A stretch of DNA of 26,329 nt from Verrucomicrobiota bacterium (GTDB lineage: Bacteria; Verrucomicrobiota; Verrucomicrobiia; Limisphaerales; AV2). The notes under the pieces were generated by a model, which was not told the origin of the DNA, searched no databases, and saw nothing but the letters and a program-made list of their open reading frames with translations. The stretch covers positions 1 to 26,329 of the forward strand of contig QHOP01000365.1 in the NCBI GenBank assembly GCA_003219345.1. Direction: 5' to 3'. This document shows, piece by piece, positions 22,639 to 26,329 of the stretch; positions within the stretch are counted from its first letter, which is position 1; every line of letters begins with the position of its first letter. A program made the translations under genes and the position numbers.

Positions 22639-22714
22639 CGCGACACGAAGGCGGAGTTGAACCGCCGCAGCCAGGCCTGTGAAGTCCTGACCGGCACCGG
22701 GATTTCGCGTCGCG
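22639..22714 (-). ncRNA. tRNA-like RNA with extended acceptor and normal T-loop
   Basis: 76 bases. The ends pair over 11 bp (CGCGACGCGAA with TTCGTGTCGCG, one G-T), longer than a normal 7-bp acceptor. T arm GGCGG-TTCAACT-CCGCC is the only one in the array with normal T55. The anticodon-like arm around CAGGACTTCACAGGCCTG suggests TCA, but pairing beside the loop is imperfect. No CCA is encoded. It could be a selenocysteine- or suppressor-like tRNA or a decayed tRNA of different origin. Confidence 0.45.
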
Positions 22715-22719
22715 GGAAA

Positions 22720-22794
22720 TGGACAGAGCGGCGGGTAACGCTCCCGCTTGATCTTGCTCCCGAAGCAAGCGCCTCACTTTTAGGCTACACTCTG
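22720..22794 (-). tRNA. tRNA-Pro(CGG), T-loop AGCGTTA
   Basis: 75 bases with CCA. Acceptor CAGAGTG/CGCTCTG with C1-G72, a proline feature, but U73. Anticodon arm CTTGC-TTCGGGA-GCAAG. T arm GCGGG-AGCGTTA-CCCGC, the same loop as the tRNAs at 21821 and 24923. Confidence 0.8.
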
Positions 22795-22837
22795 AAACAA
22801 ATGGTCGAACATCATGAAACAAATGGTCGAACATCAG
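22794..22837. repeat. 22-bp tandem duplication copying a tRNA 3' end
   Basis: GAAACAAATGGTCGAACATC plus two bases occurs twice in a row (22794-22815, 22816-22837; 21 of 22 identical). It includes the CCA, A73 and acceptor 3' strand of the following tRNA plus its linker, so a bare tRNA end was duplicated. Confidence 0.8.
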
Positions 22838-22898
22838 GGTATCGCGCCCCGTATTCCGGTTTGGAAGACCGGCGTGTATCTCTCAACACCTATGTTCG
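22824..22898 (-). tRNA. tRNA-Gly(TCC), T-loop CGCGATA
   Basis: 75 bases with CCA. Acceptor CGAACAT/ATGTTCG, A73. Anticodon arm CCGGT-CTTCCAA-ACCGG. T arm CGGGG-CGCGATA-CCCTG. Its 5' end overlaps the last codons of the long frame on the same strand by 16 bases. Confidence 0.8.
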
Positions 22899-23713
22899 TT
22901 GGGAATCCCGTGCTGGAGTTGATCGAACGATTGTTGTGCCATACGACCTCCGTGGTCCAAGGGTTGCGTTTGGAAATGAACGATGCACTCGCATCGGCTG
23001 AATACCGAAGCGCAGTCGTCAACAAGCCGCGCGATGACGTGCTGAAGGCTGCGCTCCGATCGATCCGTTCTCTGAGCAGTGTTGAACACGCCCAATTTTC
23101 TCAGCTCGCGGCGTGAAAGCTGACGTTTGGCGACGCAGTAAGCGTCGCGTCCATAAATCTCACGCGCTTTGGAACGGTAGATCGCTATCTTCTCGGCGAG
23201 GTCGAAGCGCCACGGACTGTCACCCTTCACGAAACGTTCCGGGAACTCTGCCATCCGGCACTCGAACCAGCACCCATTGAGCTGGCGCAAGAGCGTGGTG
23301 TCGTCCAGCCAGCGTAGGGTCAATGACCGTCGATTCGCTTTCTTGTCACACCAGCAACGGTGGGGCCGAGCCGGCACTTCGCACAACAAACCTGTTTCCG
23401 GATGGATGTAGAACGGCGCCCAGTTGCTCGCCACCGATCCGACAGGGACTTCGCCGTGGCGCCAGCTGTCGGGTTTGATCACGGCACAAGCCTCGGAATA
23501 AACATCGTTCCAAGGCCGGCCCACTTGTGAACGCAGCCAGCGTTTCAGCGGGCCAAGCAGATCGGTGAGTCCCTTGCGGTGCGCGTGCGGACGCTTGATG
23601 CCTTCGAACTTCGGCAAAAGTTCGTTCGACAGATTGGCGCGTCGTCCGTGTTTGCCCGGGCCGGGATTCCAGCGCGGACGCTCGACGACGACTTTATGCA
23701 TGTCTGATCTCAT
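22883..23713 (-). CDS. Array-embedded protein of unknown function
   Basis: 276 residues from the ATG at 23713, or 272 from the second ATG at 23701 (MHKVVVERPRW). It is rich in Arg and Trp with a basic start (RPRWNPGPGKHGRRANL), then DLLGPLKRWLRSQVGRPWND, FYIHPETGLLCEVP, RFDLAEKIAIYRSKAREIYG and DAYCVAKRQLSRRELRKLG. The composition suggests a nucleic-acid-binding protein. I think I have seen relatives of about this type in Planctomycetes and Verrucomicrobia, but no function comes to mind. After about residue 212 (GVFNT) the sequence turns into low-quality Cys/Gln-rich text and overlaps a tRNA, so the true C terminus may have been lost or shifted. It sits inside the tRNA array on the same strand. 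Confidence 0.65.
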   Translation of the reverse strand: MRSDMHKVVVERPRWNPGPGKHGRRANLSNELLPKFEGIKRPHAHRKGLTDLLGPLKRWLRSQVGRPWNDVYSEACAVIKPDSWRHGEVPVGSVASNWAPFYIHPETGLLCEVPARPHRCWCDKKANRRSLTLRWLDDTTLLRQLNGCWFECRMAEFPERFVKGDSPWRFDLAEKIAIYRSKAREIYGRDAYCVAKRQLSRRELRKLGVFNTAQRTDRSERSLQHVIARLVDDCASVFSRCECIVHFQTQPLDHGGRMAQQSFDQLQHGIPNEHRC

Positions 23714-23740
23714 AACGATTTTATTGGTTGATGGTTGAAT

Positions 23741-23815
23741 TGGTCAGGAAGCCGGGATTCGCACCCGGACCGTCTCCTTCACAGGGAGAGATGCTGCTGT
23801 TACACCACAATCCTG
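23741..23815 (-). tRNA. tRNA-His(GTG), non-canonical T-loop
   Basis: 75 bases with CCA. Acceptor CAGGATT/CTTCCTG pairs only over five positions, then two mismatches, with A73. Anticodon arm TCTCC-CTGTGAA-GGAGA. T arm CCGGG-TGCGAAT-CCCGG. The usual histidine G-1/C73 pair is not evident, so charging is doubtful. Confidence 0.7.
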
Positions 23816-23816
23816 A

Positions 23817-23892
23817 TGGAGCCCCTGGTCGGACTTGCACCGACGAATACGAGTTTACGAAACTCGCCCTGTAGCTGCTGAGGCACAGAGGC
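23817..23892 (-). tRNA. tRNA-Thr(CGT), non-canonical T-loop
   Basis: 76 bases with CCA, one base from the previous tRNA. Acceptor GCCTCTG/CAGGGGC, U73 like the other threonine tRNAs here. Anticodon arm CGAGT-TTCGTAA-ACTCG. T arm GTCGG-TGCAAGT-CCGAC. Confidence 0.82.
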
Positions 23893-23900
23893 TTTGAAAC

Positions 23901-23978
23901 TGGTACTCTCACGTGGATTTGCACCACGAACTTCCGCCTTCGCAGAGCGGCGTGCAGAACTAATTACACTTTGAGAGC
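23901..23978 (-). tRNA. tRNA-Arg(GCG), non-canonical T-loop
   Basis: 78 bases with CCA. Acceptor GCTCTCA/TGAGAGT with G1-U72, A73. Anticodon arm CCGCT-CTGCGAA-GGCGG. T arm CGTGG-TGCAAAT-CCACG. Bacteria usually read CGC with ACG (inosine), so a GCG arginine tRNA is unusual. Confidence 0.78.
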
Positions 23979-23997
23979 ATTTTTGTGTTGAATCATT

Positions 23998-24075
23998 TGG
24001 TGTCCGTGGCCGGACTCGCACCGGCTAGGTTCTGCTTGAAGGGCAGAGCGCGCGAGCTGCTTTGCATTCACGGAC
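23998..24075 (-). tRNA. tRNA-Glu(TTC), non-canonical, C33
   Basis: 78 bases with CCA. Acceptor GTCCGTG/CACGGAC, A73. Anticodon stem TCTGC/GCAGA is perfect with loop CCTTCAA, giving TTC with C33. T arm GCCGG-TGCGAGT-CCGGC. Confidence 0.75.
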
Positions 24076-24080
24076 AAGAA

Positions 24081-24156
24081 TGGCCACTGGAGTCGGAATC
24101 GCACCGACACCTCCTGGGCTTCAGCCAAGCGTGCAGACTGACTACACCATCCAGTG
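24081..24156 (-). tRNA. tRNA-Phe(GAA), non-canonical T-loop
   Basis: 76 bases with CCA. Acceptor CACTGGA/TCCAGTG, G73 where phenylalanine tRNAs normally have A73. Anticodon arm CTTGG-CTGAAGC-CCAGG. T arm GTCGG-TGCGATT-CCGAC. Confidence 0.78.
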
Positions 24157-24249
24157 GAGATGTGCGCGGCGACTTCGGCAGATCGTTGTGGATGCCGTCA
24201 AGAGGCTTGCGCCTTGCGGCTTGAAGCGTGCAGTTTGAGCAGGTTGCCC

Positions 24250-24329
24250 GGTGCGTTTTGACGACTCGGCATCGGCATCAGCATGACCCATTTACAGTGG
24301 GTTGCTCGTTTGCAGCGAGCTAACGCCTT
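24250..24329 (-). pseudogene. Degenerate tRNA-Tyr(GTA)
   Basis: The 5' part is well formed: TA, D-arm GCTC/GAGC with loop GCTGCAAAC, then a perfect anticodon arm ACCCA-CTGTAAA-TGGGT (anticodon GTA). The T arm has been replaced by GATGCC repeats. The acceptor strands AAGGCGT and AAAACGC no longer pair, and the 3' end reads ACCG, not ACCA. The extended D-arm GCTCG-CTGCAAA-CGAGC also happens to look like a Cys anticodon arm. The remainder of 24157-24442 holds only this and the hairpin at 24389. Confidence 0.5.
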
Positions 24330-24388
24330 GCGGCGTGTAACAGCGTCCACTCCGACCCTCCTCCACCACCGCGCACGAAAATGGCGAA

Positions 24389-24414
24389 GGCTGACGGTGT
24401 CGCGACCGCCAGCC
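24389..24414 (-). terminator. 10-bp hairpin after the coiled-coil gene
   Basis: GGCTGACGGT (24389-24398) pairs with ACCGCCAGCC (24405-24414), including one wobble, around a 6-base loop. It lies 28 bases past the stop of the gene at 24443 in its transcription direction. No T-run, so terminator or processing hairpin. Confidence 0.45.
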
Positions 24415-24442
24415 TACGTTGGTGCTTCCCAGCCCGTGACGA

Positions 24443-24889
24443 TCATTCGTTCACTGAGCGGGTGAAGTTGAACTCGTCGAGCGCGTCTTGCAGCGTCTGG
24501 ATTTCGTTCTGCAACTCGGCGACGAGCTTGTCCACGTCCACCTTGCCGAGTTGGGCGACGTATTCGACTTCGTAGTTTGCTTCGGCGAATCCGCGCCCCT
24601 CGTGGAACACGCCGCTCTTGGTTTCGAGCGCGGTCAACGTGGCGACGAGGCCCTTGAGTTCCGCCAGCCGGAAAATCTTTGCGTAGATTTCCGCGTTGGC
24701 GACGGCGAGGGCTGCCTTCACGCGCACGAGTTCGTCGAGCTTGGCACGCAGACGCGTCAAGACCTCGCGGTTGTCATAGTCGAACTTCTGTTTGCTGGAG
24801 CGGACGTTCTGCTTGCCGAGCAGTTCCTTGAGCTGGGCGACTTCGCCTGCGAGCTGGTTCTTGAGTTTGAGTGCCTTGGCGAGCTTCAT
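24443..24889 (-). CDS. Coiled-coil protein, DIP1984/septicolysin-like
   Basis: A 148-residue almost wholly helical protein. It starts MKLAKALKLKNQLAGEVAQL and continues with heptad-like helices (VLTRLRAKLDELVRVKAALA, FRLAELKGLVATLTALETK), a short strand-like section (AEANYEVEYVAQLG) and a closing helix (VDKLVAELQNEIQTLQDALD). The MKLAxAL start and length recall DIP1984/septicolysin-like proteins, small bacterial coiled-coil proteins without a proven role. GGAACC precedes the ATG. It lies between tRNA-Ile and the Tyr remnant on the same strand, so it belongs to the array transcript. Confidence 0.6.
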   Translation of the reverse strand: MKLAKALKLKNQLAGEVAQLKELLGKQNVRSSKQKFDYDNREVLTRLRAKLDELVRVKAALAVANAEIYAKIFRLAELKGLVATLTALETKSGVFHEGRGFAEANYEVEYVAQLGKVDVDKLVAELQNEIQTLQDALDEFNFTRSVNE

Positions 24890-24922
24890 AGTGGTTCCTT
24901 TCGTTAAGGTTGAATGGGAAAG

Positions 24923-24996
24923 TGGTCGTCCCGCGCGGTAACGCTCCGCGGTCTTCCGCTTATCAGGCGGGCGCTCTGCTCTTGAGCTACAGGACG
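24923..24996 (-). tRNA. tRNA-Ile(GAT), T-loop AGCGTTA
   Basis: 74 bases with CCA. Acceptor CGTCCTG/CGGGACG, A73. Anticodon arm CCCGC-CTGATAA-GCGGA with one outer mismatch. T arm CGCGG-AGCGTTA-CCGCG. D-arm GCTC-AAGAGCA-GAGC differs from the common AGTTGGTA loop by lacking GG. It lies 33 bases upstream of the coiled-coil gene. Confidence 0.82.
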
Positions 24997-25070
24997 AGAA
25001 ACGACTTGCGACGAAGGCAATGGCCTGATTTCTGGTTCTCCTTCTGCTCCGATCATGTCACACTGTCTCC

Positions 25071-25788
25071 ATGTGGACTCACCAATTTAGGAACAGTAAG
25101 TTTTTATGCCTCCTTCTCTGTGCAGGCATCGGCGGTGTCTTTCCGGCTTGGAGCGCCGAGCCTAAATATGGCGGCAAGTCGCTCAGTAAGTGGCTTGAGC
25201 TTTACCAGAAGGCAGACGAAGGCACGTCCGACGAACGAAAAGCTGAAGCGGCGGTCCGCAACATAGGCAGCAACGCTGTGCCTCAACTGACAAAGTGGGT
25301 CGCGAGCGACGATTTAGACGAGCAGTTTCGGGCGAAAAGCGGGTTTCAGATTCTCGGCCCGATGGCTGCATCGGCTGCCCCCGCGCTGGGAAAAATGCTT
25401 GCCAGCACGAATGAGGTCATTGCATTTATGGCCGGCCAATGTTTGGGCCACATCGGGGCACCCGCACTGCCGGAGTTGCTCGCCGGACTCACTAATCGCC
25501 ACTTCAGGGTGGGCACCGCCGCAGCGCTCGCCATCGTTGAACTTGGCACCAACGCGACACCAGCGATCCCCATCTTCCTTCGGCACTTGGAACACCCGAA
25601 CCATTTCTATCGTGAGCGCGCAGCCGACGCCCTCGGCAACCTGTGGAAATTTTGAATCTCAAGCGCGCACTGCGGTGCCCGCTATCACCGCTCTTCTTAC
25701 CGATTCGAAAGGCGGTATCCGCGATGCCGCCTCCAATGCACTTCGCAAAATCGCGCCTGAGGCCCGCACAAACGCAGCACCTCACTGA
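25071..25788 (+). pseudogene. Secreted HEAT-repeat protein, frameshifted
   Basis: The only protein gene within the array on the plus strand. Residues 1-29 form a signal peptide (FLCLLLCAGIGGVFPAWSA). HEAT repeats follow: AVPQLTKWVASDDLDEQFRA, AAPALGKMLASTNEVIAF, ALPELLAGLTNRHFRVGT and AIPIFLRHLEHPNHFYRE. The first frame stops at 25655 after LGNLWKF. Removing one T from the TTTT at 25650-25653 lets the protein continue as ESQARTAVPAITALLTDSKG to APH and TGA at 25788, clearly another HEAT repeat. HEAT repeats bind other proteins. The shift in a homopolymer could be a sequencing error. Confidence 0.72.
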
Positions 25789-25958
25789 GTCTTTTCGCTC
25801 GGTATTTCGCATTCATATGTTGTGATTTTTGGTTTCAAACCGAAGCGCACCGGACGAAATTCAAATTTCAACTTCGCCTGTCGGATTCGGATGACACGAC
25901 TTGGTTTGTAGCTCTTGCGATAGAGCAACTGGCTTTGGTAACGGATTACAGGTCGCAT
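25782..25958 (-). CDS. Small basic protein (58 aa) inside the array
   Basis: A frame below common length cut-offs: MRPVIRYQSQLLYRKSYKPS, then RVIRIRQAKLKFEFRPVRFG and LKPKITTYECEIPSEKTQ, then TGA. It is strongly basic with alternating hydrophobic strand-like stretches. AAAGGAAA lies 4 bases before the ATG, one of the best ribosome sites in the window. It is on the array strand, 51 bases from the CCA end of tRNA-Ser(CGA), and overlaps the tail of the convergent HEAT gene by 7 bases. The family is not recognised. Its charge suggests RNA binding, which is inference. Confidence 0.6.
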   Translation of the reverse strand: MRPVIRYQSQLLYRKSYKPSRVIRIRQAKLKFEFRPVRFGLKPKITTYECEIPSEKTQ

Positions 25959-26009
25959 AGGTTTCCTTTGGTTGGGGGGTTGCGGTTAAGTGTTGGCACG
26001 CGGCCAAAA

Positions 26010-26100
26010 TGGCGGAAGGCGTCGGTAATGCTCCGACCTCGGGTTTGAGCCGATCCTGTTTTCGGGACAGGTGCAGCCAGCTTGTATCTGCCTGCCTTCC
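26010..26100 (-). tRNA. tRNA-Ser(CGA), C33, T-loop AGCATTA
   Basis: 91 bases with CCA. Acceptor GGAAGGC/GCCTTCC, G73. Anticodon stem CCTGT/ACAGG with loop CCCGAAA, giving CGA with C33. A long variable arm (TCGG/CCGA) fits serine. T arm GTCGG-AGCATTA-CCGAC. Confidence 0.75.
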
Positions 26101-26105
26101 AGAAA

Positions 26106-26172
26106 TGGTCAGGGTGGCAGGACTCGCACCGGCGTCCTCCGGGCGAGGCCGTCTGCTGCTGAGGGGAAACTG
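26106..26172 (-). pseudogene. Degenerate tRNA at the right edge of the array
   Basis: 67 bases with CCA, A73 and T arm GCCGG-TGCGAGT-CCTGC (one mismatch). The 5' strand CAGTTTC pairs poorly with CACCCTG, and the anticodon arm GGCCT-CGCCCGG-AGGAC is defective with G at 33. Only the 3' part is convincing. Confidence 0.45.
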
Positions 26173-26174
26173 TT

Positions 26175-26329
26175 TTAGAGGCCGGCCAGGGCCAAGCCTT
26201 GAATGATTTTGCGGGAGATGTCCCGTTGACGCTCCGTGGACCGGACTTCACCGCGCTTGTGGGTGATATCCTTTTTCTCGAGCGTATAGAACAGGTCGCA
26301 ATCGAAGCGTGTCTGCCAGTTCAATCCGT
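26175..26329 (-). CDS. C-terminal part of a gene running off the right edge, possibly PemK-like
   Basis: The last 50 residues read GLNWQTRFDCDLFYTLEKKD and ITHKRGEVRSTERQRDISRK then IIQGLALAGL and TAA, 2 bases upstream of the degenerate tRNA. The pattern of a short strand, KRG.V, a basic helix and a hydrophobic end recalls the C terminus of PemK/MazF-like toxins, from memory and with low certainty. It is co-directional with the array and may be another of its protein genes. Confidence 0.5.
   Translation of the reverse strand, partial: GLNWQTRFDCDLFYTLEKKDITHKRGEVRSTERQRDISRKIIQGLALAGL

Noticed and set aside
20791..24156. Periodic short blocks looking at first like a CRISPR array
   Set aside because: Unit lengths vary from 72 to 102 bases, sequences differ, and each block folds as a tRNA with encoded CCA.
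24304..24320. A separate Cys anticodon arm (CTGCAAA loop)
   Set aside because: It is better read as the enlarged D-arm of the degenerate tRNA-Tyr, with spacing that fits a tRNA exactly.
25900..25960. A plus-strand tRNA suggested by GTAGCTCTTGCGATAGAGCAA
   Set aside because: Only the D-arm-like hairpin is tRNA-like; no anticodon arm or T arm follows, and the region is better explained as the start of the 58-residue minus-strand gene.

Overview
The window (26,329 bases, moderately GC-rich) looks like chromosomal or genomic-island DNA from a bacterium of the PVC group, most likely Verrucomicrobiota. This is inferred from an ECF sigma factor with a fused membrane domain, a beta-propeller histidine kinase, a GxxExxY remnant and the short degenerate repeats that fill intergenic DNA. 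No rRNA or phylogenetic marker confirms it.

Layout. 1-2000 is a scarred integration site: a RelE/ParE-type toxin, an internally deleted GxxExxY gene, the 3' half of a normal tRNA-Leu(CAA), and a complete tyrosine recombinase starting about 90 bp from it. 2430-6210 holds the ECF sigma/membrane fusion, divergent from a CIA30-domain secreted protein and an acyltransferase-3 membrane enzyme. 6210-7450 is repeat-rich, with an HsdR-like remnant, two dispersed repeats, a possible small gene and three 24-bp tandem repeats. 7450-15060 carries two-component genes: a hybrid kinase with a truncated and an intact receiver, facing a propeller kinase plus its NarL-type regulator. 15250-17380 has a second copy of the longer dispersed repeat and an AbiEi/AbiEii toxin-antitoxin operon with a palindromic operator over its promoter.

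The right third (17.4-26.3 kb) is the most unusual part. Almost everything is on the minus strand: about 27 recognisable tRNA genes plus several tRNA-like RNAs, interrupted by small protein genes and followed downstream by an HNH nuclease, a DUF3800 protein and an RtcB RNA ligase. No anticodon I could read is used twice. Every array tRNA has G at position 55, where nearly all elongator tRNAs have U (pseudouridine 55), giving T-loops such as TGCAANN, AGCGTTA or GGCAGCA. Most D-loops lack the usual GG. The ordinary tRNA-Leu half at 797-847 has a normal TTCGATT loop, so this belongs to the array and not to the genome. The combination suggests a mobile or defensive reserve of non-standard tRNAs with its own RNA repair ligase. 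That function is inference.

Decay is frequent: single-base frameshifts in rtcB and a HEAT-repeat gene, truncated genes, and degenerate tRNAs near the array edge. Frameshifts may be assembly errors.
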